A stretch of 64,000 nucleotides of DNA, taken from Bowmanella dokdonensis (GTDB taxonomy: Bacteria > Pseudomonadota > Gammaproteobacteria > Enterobacterales > Alteromonadaceae). The stretch spans positions 248,001 to 312,000 of the forward strand of contig NZ_JAFKCV010000004.1 of NCBI RefSeq assembly GCF_017254865.1, read 5' to 3'. Position 1 is the stretch's first letter, and each line of letters opens with the position of its first letter. A program made the translations under genes and the position numbers. Below, one piece after another: positions 35,480 through 43,305 of this stretch. The notes under the pieces were generated by a model, which saw nothing but the letters and a program-made list of their open reading frames with translations, made no database searches and was not told the origin of the DNA.

Positions 35480-35512
35480 TCCCTTGGTTGGCTACTTGAC
35501 AGGAGACAGGCT

Positions 35513-36154
35513 TTGTCAGGACGGTTAATGTTTTTCGTTCTTTGTATGTTGTCACTAACGGTGCGGGGCGCTGGTCTGGAAGGCCCCTGGGCAGACAACA
35601 GGTTGCAGGCTTGCATACAGGATCTCATGCAGCAGAATCGCTGGCAGACACCGGAGCAGGTGACCAAGATCCAATGCCACAGCATGGAGATTCAACGGCT
35701 GGACGATCTGGCCCGCTTTACCCACCTTGAATCCCTTTCTCTTTTTAACAATCTGGTGACGGAAGCGGATCTGACTGCACTGAGCCGGTTGACCTTCCTG
35801 AATCTGGCCAACAACAGATTACATAGCCTGAAGATTGCCGGGCTGGCGAAGTTGCAGAGTCTGTATCTGTTTCGTAACGAGCTAAAGGGACTGGATCTAT
35901 CAGGCTTGCATTCCCTCGAAAAAATGCGGGCCATGCAGAACCGCTTGACGGCGTTGGATGTCACGCCCCTTGTCAGTCTTCAGGAAGCCTATCTTTTCGA
36001 TAATCAACTTGAGGATCTGGATATCGACAGCCTGTCCAAGCTGACATTTCTGGACGTCAAGCAGAATCCTATGTCCGATGAACTTTACGATCATTATGAC
36101 AGCCTGGAAGGCATTACTATCATCCATGACGGCAATGCCGACGACTGGCAGTAG
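35513..36154 (+). CDS. Secreted leucine-rich-repeat protein
   Basis: A 213-residue exported protein. Start: TTG 35513 with AGGAG 7 nt upstream (ATG 35528 is an alternative). Signal MFFVLCMLSLTVRGAG, then about six repeats of roughly 21 residues (LESLSLFNNLVTEADL, LTFLNLANNRLHSLKI, LQSLYLFRNELKGLDL, ...), of the bacterial LRR kind. Two Cys flank the cap. Probably a periplasmic binding protein. Last gene of the sigma/anti-sigma operon, 18 nt from the end of the opposing porin gene. Confidence 0.78.
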   Translation: MSGRLMFFVLCMLSLTVRGAGLEGPWADNRLQACIQDLMQQNRWQTPEQVTKIQCHSMEIQRLDDLARFTHLESLSLFNNLVTEADLTALSRLTFLNLANNRLHSLKIAGLAKLQSLYLFRNELKGLDLSGLHSLEKMRAMQNRLTALDVTPLVSLQEAYLFDNQLEDLDIDSLSKLTFLDVKQNPMSDELYDHYDSLEGITIIHDGNADDWQ

Positions 36155-36172
36155 TTCTGTCCGCCGGCAGAT

Positions 36173-37261
36173 CTAAAAATAGAGGTGGGCCTGGGCAAAC
36201 AGCTTCTTTGTTGAGCGCTCGGGTTGTTGCGGGATCCCTTGTGAACTTCGCCATCCCATTCTCAGTTGCAAATTGGAAAGGGGGGTATACTCCACCACCA
36301 CTGAGTAACGGGTCTGCTGGTTTTCCTCTATATCCCGGTCGGGATCCAGGTACTCGGAGGTCAGCTTCAGGTTCAGGCCGGGGCGCCACTGATAATTGAC
36401 TTCAAACAGTCCGGCCCATCGCTCGTTATGGGTGCCGTCCTCATGATCGACGCGAATCAGATCGGCCTCCGCCAACAACGTCCATTCCCGCCAGCTCCAG
36501 CCGCCGTAGAGGTTGACAAGCAATTCATCTGCCTGATCCCCGGGATTACTGAGCAGGGTACTGCCCAGCCTGAAACCACCCAGCAGGTATTCTCCCCTGA
36601 GTCCGTAGAGGAAGTGCTTATCATTGTTGCTGACCGCCGAGGTGCCGTTCATGACGAACAGGCTCAGGCTGGCCCGATCAAACTCCAGCCCCACTTCCAC
36701 ACCGTTGTCACTGCTATCGAAGTTGTAACCGCTGGTCTGGCGAACAAGGGCCTCGTCGTCTTCCAGCCGCAGACCTACAGGCGCATACATCTTGCCGGCT
36801 TTGACATAATGACCCGAATCGAACCGGTACATGAGCAGGGCTTCCCGATTGATCGCCGATCCGGGAGCCACCCGCTGGTCCAGGTAGAAAGTGAGATTGC
36901 TGGAAGGCTTGAGCGCCAGATAGAGTTGGGCCGAATCCATCCGGAAGGTGGATGCTTCTGTATCAGAGTCGTCTTGCTGATACTCAGCGTTATAACGCAG
37001 ATCTCCCCCCAGGCCCACAAAATCTGTGAGGCGACCCATTTGTGCGCTCGACAGATCGGAGACCGAGGCAGGCAACTGGTTGTAGCCGAAATAAGCGCCG
37101 AACTCGTTACGCATGCCACCACCGAGGGGATTGACATGGCAGGTTGAGCACTTGGCTTGCATACGGTACGCCAGATAGGGCTCTGCCAGCCCCGTCGGGC
37201 TGAACAGGTACAAAAACAGGGCACAAAGCATGCCCGGGCCGGCTCTAGAATTGATAAACAT
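36173..37261 (-). CDS. Outer membrane porin with N-terminal CxxCH haem motif
   Basis: A 362-residue protein with a signal peptide ending near FSPTGLAEP, immediately followed by CSTCHVNPLGGGMRNEFG, a c-type haem-binding motif, and then a barrel-like beta-rich domain ending in AQAHLYF. The 5' end overlaps the stop of the upstream haem-lipoprotein gene by 17 nt. A haem at the periplasmic plug of a porin suggests electron passage through the outer membrane, or a redox-gated channel. No MtrA-like multihaem cytochrome is present. Confidence 0.75.
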   Translation of the reverse strand: MFINSRAGPGMLCALFLYLFSPTGLAEPYLAYRMQAKCSTCHVNPLGGGMRNEFGAYFGYNQLPASVSDLSSAQMGRLTDFVGLGGDLRYNAEYQQDDSDTEASTFRMDSAQLYLALKPSSNLTFYLDQRVAPGSAINREALLMYRFDSGHYVKAGKMYAPVGLRLEDDEALVRQTSGYNFDSSDNGVEVGLEFDRASLSLFVMNGTSAVSNNDKHFLYGLRGEYLLGGFRLGSTLLSNPGDQADELLVNLYGGWSWREWTLLAEADLIRVDHEDGTHNERWAGLFEVNYQWRPGLNLKLTSEYLDPDRDIEENQQTRYSVVVEYTPLSNLQLRMGWRSSQGIPQQPERSTKKLFAQAHLYF

Positions 37262-38036
37262 GACTGAATGCGCCTCCCTCAAAGTGATCGCCGTCTCCGT
37301 CCAGCAGTATCCCCTGCTGGCTTACCAGATTGGCCACGGATGGATGGTTGAGTTGAATGCTGAGCCGATCTGCCCCCAGATCCTGGCTGTCGATTCCGAT
37401 ACGCAGGCGATTTTGCTGTGGAAAATGCAGATGCACGTGGCTTACGTTCACCAGCCTGGAAGCGCTGCCGGATTCTGCCCATACAAGCACTTGTCCTTCC
37501 TTCACGCTGCCAGGGTCCAGGGTCGTGTTGAAGGTCAGCTCCAGGCGCAACTCGTCTGCAACCAGGTTGGTTTGGGCTGTGGTGACAAAGAAACGGCTGG
37601 CCTGGGTCTCCACTATTGCTCCTTGCTCTATCCACAGCCGGAAGGATTCCAACGCCGTATCTGATAAGGGTGCCTGGCCCAGTGGCATGCGGGATCCCAC
37701 CGCCGGATCTCCGCTTAGCTTCAAATAAAGAACGCTGGCAAGAGCATCTCCTGGTTCCACCCGCCTGAGACTGGGGTCGGTTACCGAATCCACGCCTATA
37801 AGGTTGGCCGCCGATTGCTCCAGGCTGTCCATGCGCAGGCCCAAGGGTGCATTGGCGCCGCTATGGCAGGTGGCACAGACAGGGGTCAGCACTTGTTGCT
37901 GGAGCTGGGCGAGTGTCGGCTGGGGGGAGTCGGGGGGCGGCGGATTATCGGCCACCGGCTGGCCCGATTCATCCAGGCCAGTGCCGTCTCCTGCCCTGCA
38001 ACCCGCCAACAAGAGAAGCAAAATGAGTCTTTTCAT
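37245..38036 (-). CDS. Haem-c-type lipoprotein
   Basis: A 263-residue lipoprotein: MKRLILLLLLAGC with lipobox LAGC. After a Pro-rich linker comes VCATCHSGANAPLG, a single haem-c motif, with SRMPLGQAPLSDTALESFRLWI, where Met is a plausible distal ligand (the planctomycete-type cytochrome layout). The C-terminal third is a beta-rich domain (NLVADELRLELTFN). It sits between a five-repeat lipoprotein gene and the porin; all three read leftward and the junctions are short, so one operon. Confidence 0.8.
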   Translation of the reverse strand: MKRLILLLLLAGCRAGDGTGLDESGQPVADNPPPPDSPQPTLAQLQQQVLTPVCATCHSGANAPLGLRMDSLEQSAANLIGVDSVTDPSLRRVEPGDALASVLYLKLSGDPAVGSRMPLGQAPLSDTALESFRLWIEQGAIVETQASRFFVTTAQTNLVADELRLELTFNTTLDPGSVKEGQVLVWAESGSASRLVNVSHVHLHFPQQNRLRIGIDSQDLGADRLSIQLNHPSVANLVSQQGILLDGDGDHFEGGAFSHVYQF

Positions 38037-38086
38037 TATTCTCTCCTTGGGCCGGCGCGGCTGGTGCCGCGCCGGTTATGGCTTTG

Positions 38087-40120
38087 TTAAGGCTGAGCAA
38101 TCACCCAGGTGCCGTAGACGCCAGTCACATCACCCGGCTGGCTGTCACCTATGTAGAAGTACAAAGGCCAGCCTTTGTAAGTCCATTGCAGGGTCTGTTC
38201 GCCGCCGCTTTCAGTGCGCTCAATGATCTCAAACTCACCAAACGCCTGATCGCTGGAACTGGCGTACAAAGGTGGCCAGACATTGACACAGCCGGTAAAG
38301 CAGGTGGACTCACCAGAACCTTGGGTGTCCTCGAGGAAGAAATAGAGACTCAGACCTTCCAGGTCATCGGCGCTGTGCCCCTGGCTCGGTAAAACCCCTG
38401 GAGTGGAAACCAGGCCCGGCCCATGGGCCTCGTGGTTCCTTACCCTGACAGGTGTCGGGCGGGCTGCCCACCACACTGAACCGACCGCTTCACCATTGGT
38501 GTCGGCGGCGCTTTCGTCGCCTGCAAAGAAATAAAGGGGTTTGCCGTTTATGGCCCACTGGTCCAGGCCGTCAGCACGGGTGAAGATGGAATAGGGAGCT
38601 GTTGCCTGGTCCCCTGCCTGGGCCAGCAACGCCGGCCAGTTGTTCATGCAACTGAGACTGGTGCACAGGCTGGTGCCTTCGGTGTCATTGTCAAAGGTAT
38701 AAAGCTGGAAGCCGCTCTTGTCCTGGAGCTGGGCGCTGAAGCTGTCATCGCCGTTGTTAAGCAGGACAGAGACTGTGCCCTGTACTGTCAGGGTGGCGCC
38801 CAAAGTCGCGTCTTCCTCGCCAATCTGGGTGGTGGGTTGCACCGCATGCCAGACCCCGCCGACACCATCGCCGTTGGCCTGACCTTTTTGGCTGTCTCCG
38901 GCGAAAAAATACAATGGCATGCCCTGGTAGGCCCACTGCATCAGACCCTCTCCCCGGTCAAAACGGCTGAATGCGCCGATATCCTCATCGCCCTCTTTGG
39001 CCAGAAAGGCCGGCCAGTTGTCCAGGCAGTCGCCGCTGCAATTGGAGATCAGTTGTTCATCATTGTCGAAGGTGTAGAGGGTAAACTGGTCCTTGTCCAT
39101 CTGGGTGGGGGTCATGTCTGAGGTCGCAATCTGCACCAGGCCAGTGGCGGACAGGCGGGTGCTGTCTTCCTGCGTACGCATAATCGCCGGCTCCAGCGTC
39201 GCCAGGTGCCACAGGTTGGCCACCCCGTCGCCGTTGGCCTCTCCTGGCTGCTGATCCCCTGAAAACAGGTACAGGGGCTTGCCCCTGAAGCTCCATTGCA
39301 CAAATTCGTTGTCCTGGACCTCCAATGTCAGTTCTGCCTCTGCCTTGGCCTGTGCGTCGGCAATCAGTGGGGGCCAGTTGCCCATACAGGACTCAGAAGT
39401 ACAAGTGCTGGTGGCGATGGGGTCATTATCAAACAGATACAGGGAGAAACCGTCTTTTTCCTGGCGCACGGTCTCAAGTGCGTCGCCGCTTAAGGACAGA
39501 GTCCGTACAGTGCCGTTGGCCACCTGACTGGACAGGCCACCGACCTGGGCCTGTTTTACCGGCGTAGGCCGGGCAAGATGCCAGACATTATTGATGCCTT
39601 CGCCGTTGATATCGCCTTGGGCACTGTCTCCGCTATACAGGTATACAGGGTAACCCAGGTATGCCCACTGCTGAGTGCCGTCGTTGCGCGTGACCATTTG
39701 CCACTGATGCATGTCCTGACTGTCAGGGAGGGCCTGGGCGCTGTCGGCTGCCAGCAATGGCGGCCAGACTCCCGCACAACTTTCCGGATCATTGGTGCCC
39801 CCCGCAGGATCATCCTCGGCGCCAAGACATGCAGACTGGCCTTCAACGTCATTGGCGAAGAAATACAAGGACAAGCCACTTTCGGCCACCAGTATGCTGC
39901 CTTGTGTGGAATGGGCAAAAGTATCAGGAGCCCCTGTCTGCATGGGAAATTCCACTTCCGGAGGAGTTGGAGTTGGAGTTGGAGTTGGAGTGGGTGTCGG
40001 GGTTGGAGTAGGGGTGGGCGGCGTATAATCGTCGTTGCCGGAATCACTGCCACCACAACCCGTCATCAAACCTGTGCTTAATGACATGATAATTAATAGA
40101 GATAATTTGCTGAGATTCAT
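38087..40120 (-). CDS. Five-repeat secreted lipoprotein (PF03640-like)
   Basis: A 677-residue lipoprotein: signal ending in MTGC, a Pro-Thr linker, then five copies of the 'secreted repeat' (PF03640/COG4315). Each copy has G-x-x-LYxFDND, a pair of Cys before NWPP/VWPP, QWAxxGxPLYxFxGD, and a C-terminal W. Single-repeat relatives are found in many ECF-linked loci; function unknown, and a redox or metal role is only a guess from the Cys pairs. It is the first gene of the haem lipoprotein/porin operon, with an ECF-type promoter at 40160-40185. Confidence 0.85.
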   Translation of the reverse strand: MNLSKLSLLIIMSLSTGLMTGCGGSDSGNDDYTPPTPTPTPTPTPTPTPTPTPPEVEFPMQTGAPDTFAHSTQGSILVAESGLSLYFFANDVEGQSACLGAEDDPAGGTNDPESCAGVWPPLLAADSAQALPDSQDMHQWQMVTRNDGTQQWAYLGYPVYLYSGDSAQGDINGEGINNVWHLARPTPVKQAQVGGLSSQVANGTVRTLSLSGDALETVRQEKDGFSLYLFDNDPIATSTCTSESCMGNWPPLIADAQAKAEAELTLEVQDNEFVQWSFRGKPLYLFSGDQQPGEANGDGVANLWHLATLEPAIMRTQEDSTRLSATGLVQIATSDMTPTQMDKDQFTLYTFDNDEQLISNCSGDCLDNWPAFLAKEGDEDIGAFSRFDRGEGLMQWAYQGMPLYFFAGDSQKGQANGDGVGGVWHAVQPTTQIGEEDATLGATLTVQGTVSVLLNNGDDSFSAQLQDKSGFQLYTFDNDTEGTSLCTSLSCMNNWPALLAQAGDQATAPYSIFTRADGLDQWAINGKPLYFFAGDESAADTNGEAVGSVWWAARPTPVRVRNHEAHGPGLVSTPGVLPSQGHSADDLEGLSLYFFLEDTQGSGESTCFTGCVNVWPPLYASSSDQAFGEFEIIERTESGGEQTLQWTYKGWPLYFYIGDSQPGDVTGVYGTWVIAQP
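39962..40018. repeat. GTTGGA-type hexanucleotide microsatellite
   Basis: Tandem 6-mers (GGAGTT and variants) encoding the Pro-Thr linker of the five-repeat lipoprotein. The period is two codons, so slippage would change linker length without a frameshift. Confidence 0.8.
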
Positions 40121-40159
40121 GGTTTACCTTCCTGTTGTTGGCTGTCTTCATTGCCTCCA

Positions 40160-40185
40160 TACGCCAACAGATCGGGAAAGTTGCA
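40160..40185 (-). promoter_or_regulatory. Predicted ECF promoter of the lipoprotein operon (TGCAAC-N16-CGTA)
   Basis: On the minus strand TGCAACTTT begins at 40185, and CGTA follows after a 16-nt spacer (40163-40160), 40 nt before the lipoprotein ATG. It is the same element and spacing as before the ECF gene at 32874. Confidence 0.65.
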
Positions 40186-40276
40186 GGTGGTGTAAATTTA
40201 CCTGGCGTCATTGGCGCCGGCTCTACGGGAAAATGCTGAGCTACACTGTAACCAGGTCGGTTTGTGGATTATTCAG

Positions 40277-41128
40277 ATGAAAACCTCTCATCTGGCTTTT
40301 GTACTTGTCTGGCTGTTCTGTCCGCTTTGCCAGGCTCAGGCTTTCCAGGCTGCGAGTAATAGTTCACTCAGTCCCCTGCCCAGGCTCACCATACTGACAG
40401 AGGACTACGGTCCTTTTAATTATCTCGATGGGACGGCGCTTCAGGGATTCTCCACCGAATTGGTCAGACTGATTCTGCTGGAGTTGGGTAGTGACATCAG
40501 TCAACATGATCAGCAGGTCATGCCCTGGGCCAGGGCCTATCAGATTGCGTTGGTGCGCCCGAACACCCTGCTTTATACCGTCACCCACACGGAGCAACGG
40601 GACATGCTGTTTCGCTGGGTTGGTCCGCTGGTGCATACCAGGGTGGCCATCGTCGCCAAAAAGTCCAGGAAGCTGCGTACCGATGATCTTAACCAGCTTG
40701 CCGGACTGCTCATCGGCACCATTCGTGATGATGTAGGAGAGCAATTGCTGGTGGAAAAAGGCTTTCCCCTGCGCAATATCGTCAGTAATACCAGCGCCAG
40801 CTATGTGGTGGAAATGCTCAGGATGGACAGAATCGACGCCCTGGCCCACGGGGAGATTGCCAGCAACTGGTACTTGTCCAGAATTGGAGAGAAGCTGGAG
40901 GATTACGAAGTCATCCATACCCTGCAGCGCTCGTTCCAATACCTGGTATTCAGCCGCAGTACCGGTAAAGAACTGGTGGATAGATTTCAGGAAGCCTTTA
41001 TGCGGATCAAACTGTCGGATCGTTATCAGGCGCTGATAGATAAATATCCGGCTATTTCCTACAGTCTGGCAACAGGACTGGCGCAGGCTGATGTTGCCTC
41101 GCGGGATGTGACCCCGCAGCGGAGATAG
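40277..41128 (+). CDS. Periplasmic solute-binding protein (SBP_bac_3-like)
   Basis: A 283-residue exported protein: signal MKTSHLAFVLVWLFCPLCQAQ, then a bilobal binding fold with LTILTEDYGPFNYLDGTALQGFSTELVRLI and RRDMLFRW-like second lobe segments (WVGPLVHTRVAIVAKKS). Resembles family-3 amino-acid-binding proteins, including stand-alone versions not tied to an ABC transporter. Ligand unknown. Start at the ATG 40277; the upstream part of the frame lacks a start signal. It is divergent from the five-repeat lipoprotein gene. Confidence 0.78.
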   Translation: MKTSHLAFVLVWLFCPLCQAQAFQAASNSSLSPLPRLTILTEDYGPFNYLDGTALQGFSTELVRLILLELGSDISQHDQQVMPWARAYQIALVRPNTLLYTVTHTEQRDMLFRWVGPLVHTRVAIVAKKSRKLRTDDLNQLAGLLIGTIRDDVGEQLLVEKGFPLRNIVSNTSASYVVEMLRMDRIDALAHGEIASNWYLSRIGEKLEDYEVIHTLQRSFQYLVFSRSTGKELVDRFQEAFMRIKLSDRYQALIDKYPAISYSLATGLAQADVASRDVTPQRR

Positions 41129-41160
41129 GCCGGTTTAACGCAGTTCTTGATTTATCGAGA

Positions 41161-41174
41161 CTTAAACGATTAAG
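41161..41174. promoter_or_regulatory. ScrR-type operator 1
   Basis: CTTAAACGATTAAG, a near-palindrome with the central CG typical of LacI-family operators, 35 nt before the fructokinase start. One base differs from the perfect palindrome at 45318. Confidence 0.8.
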
Positions 41175-41209
41175 ATGATACTTCCCGTAGTCCTGCCCTG
41201 GAGAATCCC

Positions 41210-42151
41210 GTGCGTGTCATCTGTCCCGGCGAAATGCTGATTGATTTTGTCTGCCTGGAGGCGGGTAAAGAACTGAGTCAGGGGGAGACCTTTGTCAGGA
41301 AACCGGGGGGAGCCCCGGCCAACGTGGCAGCCTGCATCGCCAGACTGGGCGGAGAGGCAAGCTTTGTCGGTGCACTGGGCAGTGACGGATTCGGCGACTA
41401 CCTGTTCGGACAACTGGAAAGGTATGGGGTGGAGCGGTGTGGCGTTCAGCGGGTGGATAAGCCCACGACCATGGCGTTCGTTTCCCGCCGGGAGGACGGT
41501 GAACGGGAGTTTCAGTTTAACCGCGGTGCTGACGCCGAACTGACCCTGAGCCAGCAGCAGGTGGAGGATTTGCTGGACAACAGTATCCTGCATCTGGGTG
41601 CTGCCACTGCATTTTTGCCGGGTCCGCTCAGACAGAGCTACCTGCAACTGGCCAGACGGGCGAGACAACGACAACAAATAATCTGTTTCGATCCCAATTA
41701 CCGCCAGGATCTCTGGTCGGGGAACCCGAAGCAGTTTGTAAAGGACTGCCATTCCTTGCTGGCCCTGGCCAATCTGGTCAAAGTCAGCGAAGAGGAACTG
41801 GAGCTGTTAAGCGGTGAGTCAGACCTGGAGGCGGCTTGCCAGACACTGCTGCAGATGGGGCCTGAGCTGATACTGGTTACGCGGGGAAGTGAAGGTTGTC
41901 TGCTTTGCAGTGCCGGGCAATCCCAGATGATTCCAGCCAGCAGTGTAAAAGTGGTGGATACCACGGGGGCAGGGGATGCCTTTATCGGCGCTTTTCTCTA
42001 CCAGGTGGCCCGGCTGCCTGAACCAGGCGCCTATCTTGAACATGCAGCCGCATTTACGGCCTTTGCCATCAGGGTCAGCGGGCTGGTCTGCACCCGTCTA
42101 GGAGCCATGACGGCCCTGCCCACCCTGGAGGAAGTCAGCCGGCGGTCGTGA
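41210..42151 (+). CDS. scrK: Fructokinase (PfkB family)
   Basis: A 313-residue PfkB-family sugar kinase: KPGGAPANVAACIARLGG for substrate binding and the catalytic signature DTTGAGDAFIGAF near residue 250. With amylosucrase next door releasing fructose, it should phosphorylate fructose to fructose 6-phosphate. GTG start at 41210, GGAG upstream. Controlled by the operator at 41161. Confidence 0.9.
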   Translation: MRVICPGEMLIDFVCLEAGKELSQGETFVRKPGGAPANVAACIARLGGEASFVGALGSDGFGDYLFGQLERYGVERCGVQRVDKPTTMAFVSRREDGEREFQFNRGADAELTLSQQQVEDLLDNSILHLGAATAFLPGPLRQSYLQLARRARQRQQIICFDPNYRQDLWSGNPKQFVKDCHSLLALANLVKVSEEELELLSGESDLEAACQTLLQMGPELILVTRGSEGCLLCSAGQSQMIPASSVKVVDTTGAGDAFIGAFLYQVARLPEPGAYLEHAAAFTAFAIRVSGLVCTRLGAMTALPTLEEVSRRS

Positions 42152-42167
42152 TCTGTCCGGCAACAGA

Positions 42168-42181
42168 CTTAACCCTTTAAG
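42168..42181. promoter_or_regulatory. ScrR-type operator 3 (degenerate)
   Basis: CTTAACCCTTTAAG, 12 of 14 matches to the operator at 45318 but without the central CG; 53 nt before the LacI-type regulator start. Possible autoregulatory site. Confidence 0.45.
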
Positions 42182-42234
42182 CGCCCTCTCAGCCATGGTA
42201 TACCTGCACTTCCATTTATCCACAAGCCAGCAGG

Positions 42235-43305
42235 ATGCCCAAACGTCTTACCCTAAAACAAGTGGCGGAGGTGCTTCAGGTCTCCACTGCCACCGTATCC
42301 AATGCCTTTAACCGGCCGGATCAACTGTCAGCCAACCTGCGCGAGTCTATTCTCAAACGCTGCAGAGAGCTGGGCTACCACGGCCCCAGCCTGGCCGCAC
42401 GCTCACTGCGGCGTGGCGAGTCCAACGTGATTGCGGTGATGCTGGCCGACAGCCTCAGCTATAACTTTTCTGATCCCGTGGCCAATCAGTTTCTGCAGGG
42501 GGTGGCCGATATCCTGGAAGTGCATAACAAGCAGTTGCTGCTGCTGTCCAGTGACGCAGATTCCTTGCAGCAGAGCAGCGCCGAATCGCTGCCAGACGGA
42601 ATTATTTTCTACGGGACCCCCCACAAAGAGATCTTCGAACGCATTCTGGCTACCGGCAAGCCGGCTATCGCCGTTGACTTTGAGCAGGACAGACTGGCAT
42701 CGGTCAATGTGGACAACTTCAGTGCCGCCAGGCAAGCCGCAGAGCACCTGTTCAGTCAGGGGATCCGCCACATCGCCGTGATGGGCCTGCGGCTGGTGGA
42801 GTCAAGACGGGTGTGCAGGCTGGTGGAAGCTGACCTGCATGCGCCATCCACCGAGATTTCCAGTCGTCGCCTTCAGGGGTATCTGGCTGCTGCCGAAGCA
42901 GCCGGTGTCAGCCTGTCCGCCGAACAGATCTGGCACATTCCCCTGAATAAGGAAGAGGTGGCCCGTCAGGCAATTCGCGAGGCGCTGACCAGCCAGCCCA
43001 GGCCCCAGGCACTGCTTTGCATGAGCGACGTCATCGCCCTGTGCGCAGAGCAACAGGCCAGGGAGTTGGGCATCTGTGTCCCTGATGAGCTGAAGATAGT
43101 GGGCTTTGACGATATTCCACAGGCCAGTCAGGCCGCTGTACCGCTGACCACAGTCTGCCAGCAGAGCCGGGAAAAAGGCCGGCTGGCTGCAAAACGCCTG
43201 CTGGATGGGGATCTCAGTGGGGAGTTATTGCTGGAGACCAGGTTGGTGGTCAGGGGCAGTTCCGTTCAGGCGGGCTCGTCTGCCACCAGCCAGAGCATTT
43301 CGTAG
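42235..43305 (+). CDS. scrR: LacI-family sucrose regulator
   Basis: A 356-residue LacI-type regulator: N-terminal HTH (LTLKQVAEVLQVSTATVSNAFN) and hinge AARSLRRGESNVIAVML, then a periplasmic-binding-like domain with VGFDDIPQA. Context (fructokinase before, amylosucrase after) and three matching operators indicate the sucrose locus repressor. The last 40 nt overlap the convergent amylosucrase gene. Confidence 0.9.
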   Translation: MPKRLTLKQVAEVLQVSTATVSNAFNRPDQLSANLRESILKRCRELGYHGPSLAARSLRRGESNVIAVMLADSLSYNFSDPVANQFLQGVADILEVHNKQLLLLSSDADSLQQSSAESLPDGIIFYGTPHKEIFERILATGKPAIAVDFEQDRLASVNVDNFSAARQAAEHLFSQGIRHIAVMGLRLVESRRVCRLVEADLHAPSTEISSRRLQGYLAAAEAAGVSLSAEQIWHIPLNKEEVARQAIREALTSQPRPQALLCMSDVIALCAEQQARELGICVPDELKIVGFDDIPQASQAAVPLTTVCQQSREKGRLAAKRLLDGDLSGELLLETRLVVRGSSVQAGSSATSQSIS

